NCBI RefSeq assembly: GCF_003384935.1
Contig: NZ_QTTQ01000011.1
Span: 186,001 to 250,000, forward strand
Direction of reading: 5' to 3'
DNA from: Lutibacter oceani
Lineage (GTDB): Bacteria; Bacteroidota; Bacteroidia; Flavobacteriales; Flavobacteriaceae
Length of the DNA: 64,000 bases
Shown here: one piece after another, positions 35,449 through 44,485 of the stretch
Layout: the number at the start of each line of letters is the position of its first letter
Numbering within the stretch: position 1 is the first letter of the stretch
The notes under the pieces: model-generated
What the model was told of the DNA's origin: nothing
What the model saw: the letters and a program-made list of their open reading frames with translations, nothing else
Databases searched by the model: none
Program-made: the position numbers and the translations under genes

Positions 35449-37326
35449 TTAATTTGGTAATTTTTTAACCTTATCCAGCCATGTAAATTTAAGCACTATA
35501 GATGTTATTAAAAAAATTACTAACGCAATTAATGTTTTATGGTAGTCTCTTATCATCAAGTAAATTGGTAACACAATCATACTTGATTGCCAAATAATAC
35601 CAATTATACAGTTTCCCATATCTAACCAAAAATCAGCATTCTTAACAGCAGTTTTATCATCCTTTTTTAATTCATTTAAAACAGGTTTCCAAAAACCCCA
35701 AGGACGTACCTCTTTATAAAACGATTTTAAAACTTTCATTTCTGTTGGTTTACTAAAATAAGTTCCTAAAAAAGAACCTAAAACCGAAACAAAAAATATG
35801 ATGGGAAATAAATAAATGGCATGCACATGTGATAATTCATAAAATAAAGAATTTTCTAAAAAATTACCTTTGTTTTGATCAAGTACAAATTGTAATGAAG
35901 CCACCACTAACCCAGCTAACATTCCCCAAAAATATCCCCATCCATTAAATCGCCACCAAATCCATTTTAAAAAATTTGCTGCAACATAACCTCCAAAAAG
36001 CGCACTCGTAATCCATAATGTTAACGAGTTGATAGAATCTGCAAAAAAGCCCATAAAAACACCCAGACCTACTACTATAAATGACGCAATATGACTTGCT
36101 TTTATATAATGTTTATCAGTAGCTAATGGTTTAAAATATTTTTTATAAATATCATTTACCATATAAGCAGGACCCGCATTTACAAAAGCTGAAAAGGTAC
36201 TCATAAAAGCAGCTAATAAACCAGCTAGTAACAATCCTTTTATACCAACAGGCACATGAAAATTAATTACTTTTGGTAATAAAATTTCCAAATCTCCACC
36301 ATTTAATAACGGGTTTATACTCATTTCCGGAGCCAAAGTAACCAACGCAATTACAACAATACCTGCAATTAATAAATACCTCGGAATAAATAAAATTAAA
36401 TTGGTAAAACCACTCATATAGGCAGCTTCTTTTACTGTTTTTGTAGAAAGAATTCGCTGTAAATCGTAGCTTGGAGTTGGACCTGCAATACTTGCAAAAA
36501 AACCTTTAAAAAGTGTCATTCCAATTAAAGCTCCAAACATTTTATAGCCTTCGGAATCTATTAAATTATTAAATGCCTGATACTTATCACTCCAATGCGT
36601 TTCTAATTCCCAACCAAAAAATACATTTCTCCATTCATTAGAAATTACAGCATTTATTTCAACATCAGAAAAGGTGAAAAAGGCATAACCTGCAACTAAA
36701 ATACCTGCAAGCACCATAATTCCATATTGCAGAACTTCAGTGGCTACTACAGAAAACATACCTCCTTTTACAGTATAAATTGTGGTTAGTATAATTATAA
36801 TTAACGCATAGGATTGTTCTGAAGTTAACAACGCTACATTTCCTATTTGAAGTGCTAAATCCCAAGGAAGAATTATGGTCATAAACTTTCCAACACCTTC
36901 AAAAAAATAAGCGATAAAACCAATGGCAGCAACTATGGCAAAAACAGCAACAATAATATGCGATGCTCTTCCTGCTTTATTATCTCCAAAACGTGTTAAA
37001 ATCCATTCGGAACCTGTCATAATGTTAGATCTTCTAATCCAAACGGCTAAAAACATCATTACAAAAATTTGATTCCATATTGGCCAAAGCCACATAAACA
37101 TAAAGCTTTTTACTCCATATAGAAACAAAATTCCAACCATCCAGGCGGTTCCTGAAACATCAAACATTCCTGATCCATTACTTAAACCTAAGAAGTACCA
37201 TTTGATATTGTTTCCTCCTAAAAAATAGGATTTTAATCCTTTTGATGCTTTTTTTGAAACCCAAATCCCAACAAAAAGCGTGAGTAAAACATAAACAGCA
37301 ATTATTAAAACATCAATTATATCCAT
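35449..37326 (-). CDS. SSS-family sodium:solute symporter, probably for N-glycan core sugars
   Basis: This is a 625-residue inner-membrane protein with about 14 hydrophobic segments. The SLC5/SSS-family start is [61 protein letters not shown]. The segment [35 protein letters not shown] is the family core. Position in the operon (11 bases after GH92 copy 3, 16 before the cytoplasmic GH130) suggests sodium-coupled import of the disaccharide or trisaccharide left by the mannosidases. The exact cargo is inferred from context. Family members also carry monosaccharides, so mannose or GlcNAc are alternatives. Confidence 0.88.
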   Translation of the reverse strand: MDIIDVLIIAVYVLLTLFVGIWVSKKASKGLKSYFLGGNNIKWYFLGLSNGSGMFDVSGTAWMVGILFLYGVKSFMFMWLWPIWNQIFVMMFLAVWIRRSNIMTGSEWILTRFGDNKAGRASHIIVAVFAIVAAIGFIAYFFEGVGKFMTIILPWDLALQIGNVALLTSEQSYALIIIILTTIYTVKGGMFSVVATEVLQYGIMVLAGILVAGYAFFTFSDVEINAVISNEWRNVFFGWELETHWSDKYQAFNNLIDSEGYKMFGALIGMTLFKGFFASIAGPTPSYDLQRILSTKTVKEAAYMSGFTNLILFIPRYLLIAGIVVIALVTLAPEMSINPLLNGGDLEILLPKVINFHVPVGIKGLLLAGLLAAFMSTFSAFVNAGPAYMVNDIYKKYFKPLATDKHYIKASHIASFIVVGLGVFMGFFADSINSLTLWITSALFGGYVAANFLKWIWWRFNGWGYFWGMLAGLVVASLQFVLDQNKGNFLENSLFYELSHVHAIYLFPIIFFVSVLGSFLGTYFSKPTEMKVLKSFYKEVRPWGFWKPVLNELKKDDKTAVKNADFWLDMGNCIIGIIWQSSMIVLPIYLMIRDYHKTLIALVIFLITSIVLKFTWLDKVKKLPN

Positions 37327-37337
37327 TTTAAAAATGC

Positions 37338-39599
37338 TTAATTTTTAATTCCCCAATTTTTGTTTGGAGTTTTTCCCATTACAAATTGAAGTGTGCCTCC
37401 TTGCATAATTTCAATATGACTAATAAAAGTTCTATTGAAATTTTTTCCATTTAAAGTTGCAGATTGTATATACATATTTTCATCTGAAACATTTTCAGCT
37501 TTAATAGTGAATGCAATATCTTTAGAAATTTTTATAGTTGAAGATTTAAACAACGGACTTCCTATTTGATATTCACCAGAAGCAGGACTGTAAGGATACA
37601 AGCCCATTGCGCTAAACACATACCATGCCGACATTTGTCCGCAATCTTCGTTACCACTTAATCCGTTGGGTGTTGTATTGTATTGCGTTTTTAAAATTTC
37701 GCGAACCCAATATTGAGTTTTCCAAGGTTTGTTAGCAAAGTTGAACATATATGCAATATGATGACTTGGTTCGTTTCCATGAGCATATTGACCAATTAAT
37801 CCTGAAATATCAGCTGACACATCATCTCCTGTAATTTCGGAAGACTCTGTAAACAGCTGTTCTAACATATCCGTAAAGCTTTCATTTCCATCATGTAGTT
37901 TAATTAAATTTTCTACATCGTGCAAAACAAACCAACTGTGTTGCCAGGCATTTCCTTCGGTATAATCAGCATGTACCCTGTGTGCAGAAAACTTAGGGTC
38001 AAATGGTTCTTTCCAAACTCCATTCTCATCTTTTCCACGCATAAAACCAGTTTTAGCATCAAATAGATGCTCATAGGCTTTTGAACGATTTATAAAATAC
38101 ATATAATCTTCTTCTTCACCTAGCTCTTTGGCAATTTGCGCTACACACCAATCGTTATAAGCATATTCTAAAGTTATAGTAACCGATTCATCTAATAAAT
38201 TATGAGGAATATATCCATATTTTTTATAATGATTCAAGCCTCTTTCATCTTGCATCATTGTAGTTTTCATAGCTTCAAAAGCTTTTTTAATATCAAAACC
38301 TTTGATGCCTTTTATATAGGCTTCTGCAATTACTGGAATAGAATGATAACCCGTCATTGTATTGGTTTCATTTGCATATAAAGTCCAAACAGGCAATATT
38401 TTTTTAGTTTCGTAATATGCCAGCATAGAATTAATAATGCCTGCAACTTTATCTTTAGCTGTAAAAGTTAATAAAGGATGTTCAGCTCTAAAAGTATCCC
38501 ATAAAGATAATGTAGAGTATGCTGTGAAATTTTGAGCTTTTACAATACTATCATTCTCTTTTCTAAATTCACCATTTATATCACTAAAAGTAACCGGTGC
38601 AACCTGTGTATGATATAAAGCCGTATAAAATGCAGTTTTTAAATCTTCATTAGCTGTTTCTACAGTAATATTAGACAAGTTTTTATTCCAAATTTCAGCA
38701 GCCTTACTTTTAACAGTTTCAAAACTAATTTCTTCTTTTGATAAATTTTCCAGCGCATTTGCTTCACTTACAGAAGAAACCGCGACTTTTACTACAAGTT
38801 CTTGCGTATTTTCAGATTTAAAATAAAGTTGTGCGAAAGATTTTTCACCTTCAACAGTTGTTACATTATTCTTGTAAATTCCATCGTTCAACAATTCATA
38901 TTTTTCTATTGGTTTAGAAAATTGCGCCACAAAAAACACTTTTTGATTTTTTGCCCAACCAGAGCTATATCTAAAACCTGAAATTGTTGTCTCATTAATT
39001 ACATTAATTTTTGAAGCCGTAGTTTTATCCCAATTAATTGCAAAGCCTAAATCTACTACTACAGATTGTGCATCGTTTTTAGCAAATGTATATTTATGAT
39101 AAGCGGTTCTTAAACTGGAAGTTAATTCAGCCTTAATATTGAAGTCTTTTAGGTTTACACTATAATATCCAGGTGAAGCAATTTCATTATTATGAGTATA
39201 TAACGATTTATAAGGCACATCATTTCTTGACTTTATTTCTTTTGCTAAATCAACTTTCTTATTAATTGGCATTAATCTAATATCGGCCAAATCTCCAATT
39301 CCAGTTCCGCTTAAATGTAAATGACTAAAACCTATGGTTATAGAATCTGAATAATGATAACCAGAACACCAATCCCAACTTGAAATTCCGTTATCCGGGC
39401 TAACTTGTAACATTCCAAAAGGCACTGTTGCACCTGGATAGGTATGGCCATGACCGTCAGTTCCAATAAACGGATTAACAAACTTTGTAAGATTTATTTT
39501 AGGGGTTACTTTAGTATCATTTTGAGTATTTTCACAAGAGGTAATACTTATAATAATTCCTATTATAAAAATAAGTTGCAAGTGCTTTATTGTATTCAT
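37338..39599 (-). CDS. GH92 alpha-mannosidase, copy 3 (lipoprotein, GNEPSHH subgroup), first gene of operon
   Basis: This 753-residue lipoprotein has its lipobox Cys at about 22 (SITSCENTQND). Family motifs are KFVNPFIGTDGHGHTYPGATVPFGMLQ, FSHLHLSGTGIGDLADIRLM, TLSLWDTFRAEHPLLT, EGNAWQHSWFVLHD, HGNEPSHHIAYMFNFANKPW and GNEDCGQMSAWYVFSAMGLYPYSP. It is close to copy 2 in the active-site segments. As first gene of the minus-strand operon it faces the divergent sensor kinase across a 136-base gap that should hold both promoters. I did not find an exact TAnnTTTG box for it there, so regulation may rely on an activator. Confidence 0.95.
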   Translation of the reverse strand: MNTIKHLQLIFIIGIIISITSCENTQNDTKVTPKINLTKFVNPFIGTDGHGHTYPGATVPFGMLQVSPDNGISSWDWCSGYHYSDSITIGFSHLHLSGTGIGDLADIRLMPINKKVDLAKEIKSRNDVPYKSLYTHNNEIASPGYYSVNLKDFNIKAELTSSLRTAYHKYTFAKNDAQSVVVDLGFAINWDKTTASKINVINETTISGFRYSSGWAKNQKVFFVAQFSKPIEKYELLNDGIYKNNVTTVEGEKSFAQLYFKSENTQELVVKVAVSSVSEANALENLSKEEISFETVKSKAAEIWNKNLSNITVETANEDLKTAFYTALYHTQVAPVTFSDINGEFRKENDSIVKAQNFTAYSTLSLWDTFRAEHPLLTFTAKDKVAGIINSMLAYYETKKILPVWTLYANETNTMTGYHSIPVIAEAYIKGIKGFDIKKAFEAMKTTMMQDERGLNHYKKYGYIPHNLLDESVTITLEYAYNDWCVAQIAKELGEEEDYMYFINRSKAYEHLFDAKTGFMRGKDENGVWKEPFDPKFSAHRVHADYTEGNAWQHSWFVLHDVENLIKLHDGNESFTDMLEQLFTESSEITGDDVSADISGLIGQYAHGNEPSHHIAYMFNFANKPWKTQYWVREILKTQYNTTPNGLSGNEDCGQMSAWYVFSAMGLYPYSPASGEYQIGSPLFKSSTIKISKDIAFTIKAENVSDENMYIQSATLNGKNFNRTFISHIEIMQGGTLQFVMGKTPNKNWGIKN

Positions 39600-39735
39600 T
39601 TTATAAATGCTTTCTGAAGTTTTAATTTATTCAATTTTCAATTTAGTTATAAATATTACTTAATTTCGTGTTTTTCAAAAAAAAATTAGACGGATTACAT
39701 CTAAACACGGTTGAACACTAAAAAAGAATAAGATT

Positions 39736-40815
39736 ATGTCTGTATTTTCATATAAAACCACAGCCAATTCATCACAAGTTCAAGAAATTTCTTTAAAGCA
39801 TCACGTCATTTTTTGGTCTATCTATTTTATATTTAATACCCTGCGTTGGGGAAGTTATTTTGATGATTATGCATATTCAATAAAAACTAACCTTATTGGA
39901 TTTCCAATTCATATGACTTTATGCTACTTAAACATTTATATATTTATGCCATTATTTGTTTTTAAAAGAAAATACTTGAGTTATATAGGACTACTTTTAT
40001 CTGCACTTTTTGTAATGTTATTGGTAAAATTTAATCTTACTTATTATTTGGTAAGTGAAAATGTATGGCCTGAAGGAACTGAAGTAATTAGCAAACTAAC
40101 ATTCAATTATTCTGTAGATATGATGATTGGAGAATTGTATGTAATTACTTTTGTTACTGCCATAAAAATTACAATGGATTGGTTAAAAGAGCACAAACGA
40201 GTTACAGATTTAGAAAAAGCACAACTAGAAACTGAATTACTATTTTTAAGATCTCAAATTTCACCGCATTTCTTTTTTAATACACTTAATAATATTTACT
40301 CATTATCTTTAGAAAATTCAAAAAAAACACCTAAAATTATTCTAAGACTTTCCGAATTAATGCGGTATTTTTTATATGAAACAAAAAAAAGTAAGCAAAG
40401 TTTGGAAAAGGAAATTTTATGTATTCAAAACTATTTAGACCTTGAGCGTATTAGGTTTGATGAACAGTTAGAGATAAATATGAATATTTCTGGAAATATA
40501 AAAAACAAAAAAATTGCTCCAATGCTCTTATTGTCCTTCATTGAAAATGCTTTTAAACATGGTGCAAATAAAAATATTGGAAAAATAAAAATTGATATTG
40601 ATTTTACAGTTGAAAAAGATTTTCTTTATTTTAAAATTTCCAATCCAATACCTGCAATGCCATATATTAAACAAAAAGAAAGTATTACTAAAGGAATAGG
40701 GTTAATAAACGTAAAAAAAAGGTTAGCTTTGGGCTATAATAAAGAAGAATACGAGCTGAAAATTAATGAAAACAATAAACTATTCGTAGTAAATCTAAAA
40801 ATTAAATTACGATGA
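39736..40815 (+). CDS. LytS/YehU-type membrane sensor histidine kinase
   Basis: This is a 359-residue kinase. The N-terminal half has about four membrane segments (25-35, 53-73, 82-105, 125-148) with no large extracytoplasmic domain. A short coiled coil (151-172) leads into the His_kinase domain with the phospho-acceptor His178 in LRSQISPHFFFNTLNNIYSL and an N-box FIENAFKHGANK (Asn271). It overlaps the response regulator gene by four bases (ATGA). It is divergent from the eleven-gene N-glycan operon, so it is the obvious candidate regulator. A TAATTTCG sequence about 70 bases upstream resembles a -7 box. Confidence 0.92.
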   Translation: MSVFSYKTTANSSQVQEISLKHHVIFWSIYFIFNTLRWGSYFDDYAYSIKTNLIGFPIHMTLCYLNIYIFMPLFVFKRKYLSYIGLLLSALFVMLLVKFNLTYYLVSENVWPEGTEVISKLTFNYSVDMMIGELYVITFVTAIKITMDWLKEHKRVTDLEKAQLETELLFLRSQISPHFFFNTLNNIYSLSLENSKKTPKIILRLSELMRYFLYETKKSKQSLEKEILCIQNYLDLERIRFDEQLEINMNISGNIKNKKIAPMLLLSFIENAFKHGANKNIGKIKIDIDFTVEKDFLYFKISNPIPAMPYIKQKESITKGIGLINVKKRLALGYNKEEYELKINENNKLFVVNLKIKLR

Positions 40816-41522
40816 AAATAAAATGCATAATCATTGATGACGAGCCTTTAGCGCTAAATGTTATTAAAAATCATTTAATAGAAATTAGTGATATTGAACT
40901 TATTAAAACTTTTAACAACGCAATTGAAGCATTATCATTTTTAAAAAGCAATCCTGTAGATTTAATATTTTTAGATATAAATATGCCCTTGTTAAACGGC
41001 TTAAACTTTATTAAAAGTTTAGATACAAAACCTCTTATAATTATCACAACAGCACATACAGAATTTGCTGTAGATTCTTATGAATTGGACGTGCTAGATT
41101 ACTTAGTAAAACCCATTCCTTTTCCACGATTTGTAAAGGCTACCAATAAAGTTTTTAGAATTTTACATTCAAAAACTATAGGACAACAACTAGTAGACCA
41201 ACCTTATCTTTTTGTTAAAATTGATAAAAAGAAAATGAAAAAAATCTATTTAGATGATATTTTAGTGATAGAAAGTTTAAAAGATTATCTAAAAATAACA
41301 ACCAAAACCAATAAATATATTATACACCAAACCTTAAGTAGTTTTACGGATCAGTTACCAGAAAAAAACTTTTTAAGAATCCATAGATCTTATACTATTG
41401 CTATTAACAAAATTGATACTATTGAAGGAAATAGTGTTGAAATTGCTGGTATCAGATATCCTTTTGGACGTACTTATACGGATGAAGTAAAAAACAGAAT
41501 TTTAAACATTTCAACATTCTAA
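40812..41522 (+). CDS. LytTR-family response regulator
   Basis: This 236-residue protein has a receiver domain (1-120) with Asp9-Asp10 (IIDDEP), the phospho-acceptor Asp55 in LIFLDINMPLLNG, Thr in IITTAHTEFA and Lys in YLVKPI. The C-terminal LytTR DNA-binding domain (about 135-236) contains IYLDDILVIESLKDYLKI and NFLRIHRSYTIAI. It is translationally coupled to the kinase. LytTR regulators bind pairs of short direct repeats upstream of their targets. The N-glycan operon and the SusC gap are the most likely targets here. Confidence 0.93.
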   Translation: MKIKCIIIDDEPLALNVIKNHLIEISDIELIKTFNNAIEALSFLKSNPVDLIFLDINMPLLNGLNFIKSLDTKPLIIITTAHTEFAVDSYELDVLDYLVKPIPFPRFVKATNKVFRILHSKTIGQQLVDQPYLFVKIDKKKMKKIYLDDILVIESLKDYLKITTKTNKYIIHQTLSSFTDQLPEKNFLRIHRSYTIAINKIDTIEGNSVEIAGIRYPFGRTYTDEVKNRILNISTF

Positions 41523-41612
41523 TTAATTAAAAATTAAGCTTAATACAATTTTGGTGCTTTATCGTAAAATTGAATCCATTAAAAAAAAATCTTTTTTTTA
41601 AAATAAGTATAA

Positions 41613-41620
41613 TATCTTTG
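41613..41620 (+). promoter_or_regulatory. TAnnTTTG promoter box of trkA-trkH
   Basis: TATCTTTG is an exact match ending 19 bases before the trkA ATG. Confidence 0.68.
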
Positions 41621-41639
41621 TACTAAATATTTTAAGTAC

Positions 41640-42986
41640 ATGAAAATTATTATTGCTGGTGCTGGAGATGTTGGTTTCCATTTAGCCAAGCTTCTTTCTT
41701 TTGAATCTCAAGATATCTACTTAATTGATACTGATTCCGAAAAACTAGAATATGCAAGTAACCATATTGATGTTATTACAAAAAAAGGGGATGCTACTTC
41801 CATTAAACTTTTAAAAGAAATTAATATTGATAAAGCTGATATTTTTTTAGCTGTAACAGAATCTCAAAATACTAATTTTACCATTGCTGTTTTAGCTAAA
41901 AAATTGGGAGCTAAAAAAACCATTGCAAGAATTTCAAATCATGAGTTTACACAAAATTCTGAAATTGATTTTACTGAAATTGGCATAGATAGTATGATTT
42001 CCCCGGGTGAATTAGCCGCTGATGAAATTAAAATGCTGTTAAATCAATCTGCATTTAATGATACCATTCAATTTGAAAATGGAACCTTAAATATTTTAGG
42101 AAGTACTTTAGAATATAATTCACCTTTAATAAACTTAACAGTACAAGAAGCCCGAGAAAAATTTTCTGATGTAGATTTTATTACAATAGCTATAAAACCA
42201 GAAAAAAGTAACGAAACAATTATTCCAAGAGGAAATACAGTTTATCACGCAGACGACCAAATCTATTTTTCAGCTCCAAAAGAAAGCATTAAAAGTCTTT
42301 ACAAATTAATGGGGAAAACTGAGTTTGGAGTAAAAGATGTAATGATTTTAGGGGGAAGTAAAATTGGAGTTAAAGCCGCGAGAAACCTTTGTGAAAATAA
42401 TTTCAATATTAAATTAATTGAAATTGATAAAGAACGTGCTTTTGAAGTTGCAGAAAAAATTCCAAATGCACTTGTAATTAGAGGGGATGGAAGAGATGTT
42501 GAACTTTTAGAGGAAGAAAATATTGCAGAAATGGATGCATTTGTAGCGGTAACAGGACATTCTGAAACAAATATTATGTCGTGTTTGGTTGCAAAATCTA
42601 AAGGTGTTAAAAAAACAATTGCATTGGTAGAAAATATGGATTATATAAATATTTCTCAAACAATTGGAATTGATACTTTAATTAATAAAAAACTCTTGGC
42701 TGCAAGTGCTATTTTTAAACATGTAAGAAAAGGGGAAGTTTTAAAATTAGCAAACTTACATAATGTAGATGCCGAAGTATTAGAATTTATGGTTAAGGAA
42801 AACTCTTCTGTTACCAAAAAATTAGTAAAAGATATAAAAATTACTAAAAAAGCTGTCTTTGGAGGTGTAATTAGAAATGGTATTGCACATATGACTTTTG
42901 GTAATTTTCAAATTTTAGCAGGAGACAAAGCAGTTGTATTTTGTTTACCTGAAGCTATACATAAAGTTGAAAAATTATTTAATTAA
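41640..42986 (+). CDS. trkA: Trk potassium uptake regulatory subunit TrkA
   Basis: This 448-residue cytoplasmic protein has two RCK units. The first Rossmann fold starts MKIIIAGAGDVGFHLAKLL with acidic DTD at about 30, the second at DVMILGGSKIGVKAARNLCENNFNIKLIEID (about 230). Each is followed by a TrkA-C domain. It binds NAD(H)/ATP and gates the TrkH channel, whose gene overlaps its last base. Length is as expected for the tandem form. Confidence 0.96.
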   Translation: MKIIIAGAGDVGFHLAKLLSFESQDIYLIDTDSEKLEYASNHIDVITKKGDATSIKLLKEINIDKADIFLAVTESQNTNFTIAVLAKKLGAKKTIARISNHEFTQNSEIDFTEIGIDSMISPGELAADEIKMLLNQSAFNDTIQFENGTLNILGSTLEYNSPLINLTVQEAREKFSDVDFITIAIKPEKSNETIIPRGNTVYHADDQIYFSAPKESIKSLYKLMGKTEFGVKDVMILGGSKIGVKAARNLCENNFNIKLIEIDKERAFEVAEKIPNALVIRGDGRDVELLEEENIAEMDAFVAVTGHSETNIMSCLVAKSKGVKKTIALVENMDYINISQTIGIDTLINKKLLAASAIFKHVRKGEVLKLANLHNVDAEVLEFMVKENSSVTKKLVKDIKITKKAVFGGVIRNGIAHMTFGNFQILAGDKAVVFCLPEAIHKVEKLFN

Positions 42987-44485
42987 TGAAAAACCTCAAC
43001 TTTAAAATTATCGTTAGTTTTTTAGGGCTTACCTCAATGCTTAATGGTTTTTTCATGCTTATTGCTGTACCATTTAGTATATACTATAATGAACCTGAAA
43101 AATTAGGAATTTTACAAGCCGGATTAACCACAATTCTTTTAGGTTTTCTATTGTGGTTTTTTAACAGAAAAGCTAAAAAAAACCTTGGTAAAAAAGAAGG
43201 GTATATTATTGTAACTTTAGGTTGGTTAATGCTTTCTTTTACCGGAACACTTCCTTATGTTTTTACAGGAGCAATACCTAATTTCACCAATGCTTTTTTT
43301 GAAACTATTTCTGGTTATTCTACAACAGGTTCCTCAATATTAACCGATATTGAATCAATGCCAAAAGGAATTTTATTTTGGCGAAGTGCTACGCATTGGA
43401 TAGGTGGTATGGGAATTATTGTTTTAACAGTGGCAATTTTACCTTTATTAGGAATTGGAGGTATGCAATTATTTATGGCAGAAGCTCCTGGTCCATCCGC
43501 AGATAAAATGCATCCTAGAATTACTGAAACTGCAAAAAGATTATGGTTAATATATTTTTCATTAACCTTTGTGGAGTTTTTCTTGTTGAAATTTGCAGGT
43601 ATGACTTGGTTTGATGCTATAAATCACGCAATGGCAACTATGAGTACAGGTGGTTTTTCAACCAAAAATGCAAGTATGGCACATTACAATGGAATGCCTA
43701 TAATACAATATATTGTAACAGCTTTTATGTTTATAGCAGGTACAAATTTTGTACTAACTTATTTTGCTTTAAAAGGAAAGATTTATAAAGTGTTTAAAAG
43801 TGAAGAGTTTAAATATTACTTTTTTGGAGTAATTGGAACAACTTTAATTATAACCTTAATTATAATAAACTTTCAGGATCCAAATTTAGTAACAACTATT
43901 GATCATCCTAAACCTTGGGGGTCAAACGAAAGTGCTTTTAGACATGCGGCTTTTCAAGTAGTTTCAGTATTAACTACAACCGGATTTGTAACTGCTGATT
44001 TTACTATGTGGAGTTCTTTAGCAACCATGATTATGTTTTCATTATTTTTTATTGGTGGTTCAGCTGGTTCTACAAGTGGTGGTGTTAAAATTGTAAGGCA
44101 TATTATAATTATTAAAAATAGTGTTTTAGAATTTAAAAAGTTATTACATCCAAATGCAATTATTCCCGTAAGATATGATGGACAAGGTATCCCAAAAAAT
44201 ATTGTATTTAATATTTTATCCTTCTTCGTATTGTATATGGGAATTTTTATTATAAGTTCAGTAATACTTTCACTATTTGGCTTAGATTTTCAATCTGCAA
44301 TGGGTGCAGCAACTTCTTCGCTAGGAAATATTGGCCCTGCAATTGGCTCTGTAAGTCCAGTTGATAATTTTAATCATTTATCAATTCCTGCTAAGTGGAT
44401 GTGTTCTTTTTTAATGTTAATTGGTAGATTAGAATTATTTACTGTTCTAATTTTATTAACTCCATTCTTTTGGAGGAAAAATTAA
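42986..44485 (+). CDS. trkH: Trk potassium uptake channel subunit TrkH
   Basis: This is a 499-residue membrane protein of the TrkH/KtrB superfamily with about ten membrane helices and the repeated selectivity-filter loops: SGYSTTGSS, MSTGGFSTKN, LTTTGFVTAD and TSSLGNIGPAIG. It forms the potassium path gated by TrkA. The start overlaps the trkA stop (TAATG), indicating translational coupling. Its 3' end overlaps the convergent mpl gene by four bases. Confidence 0.96.
   Translation: MKNLNFKIIVSFLGLTSMLNGFFMLIAVPFSIYYNEPEKLGILQAGLTTILLGFLLWFFNRKAKKNLGKKEGYIIVTLGWLMLSFTGTLPYVFTGAIPNFTNAFFETISGYSTTGSSILTDIESMPKGILFWRSATHWIGGMGIIVLTVAILPLLGIGGMQLFMAEAPGPSADKMHPRITETAKRLWLIYFSLTFVEFFLLKFAGMTWFDAINHAMATMSTGGFSTKNASMAHYNGMPIIQYIVTAFMFIAGTNFVLTYFALKGKIYKVFKSEEFKYYFFGVIGTTLIITLIIINFQDPNLVTTIDHPKPWGSNESAFRHAAFQVVSVLTTTGFVTADFTMWSSLATMIMFSLFFIGGSAGSTSGGVKIVRHIIIIKNSVLEFKKLLHPNAIIPVRYDGQGIPKNIVFNILSFFVLYMGIFIISSVILSLFGLDFQSAMGAATSSLGNIGPAIGSVSPVDNFNHLSIPAKWMCSFLMLIGRLELFTVLILLTPFFWRKN

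Noticed and set aside
39600-39735. Exact -7 box for the N-glycan operon
   Set aside because: I looked on the minus strand for TAnnTTTG and found only partial matches, so no promoter is annotated.
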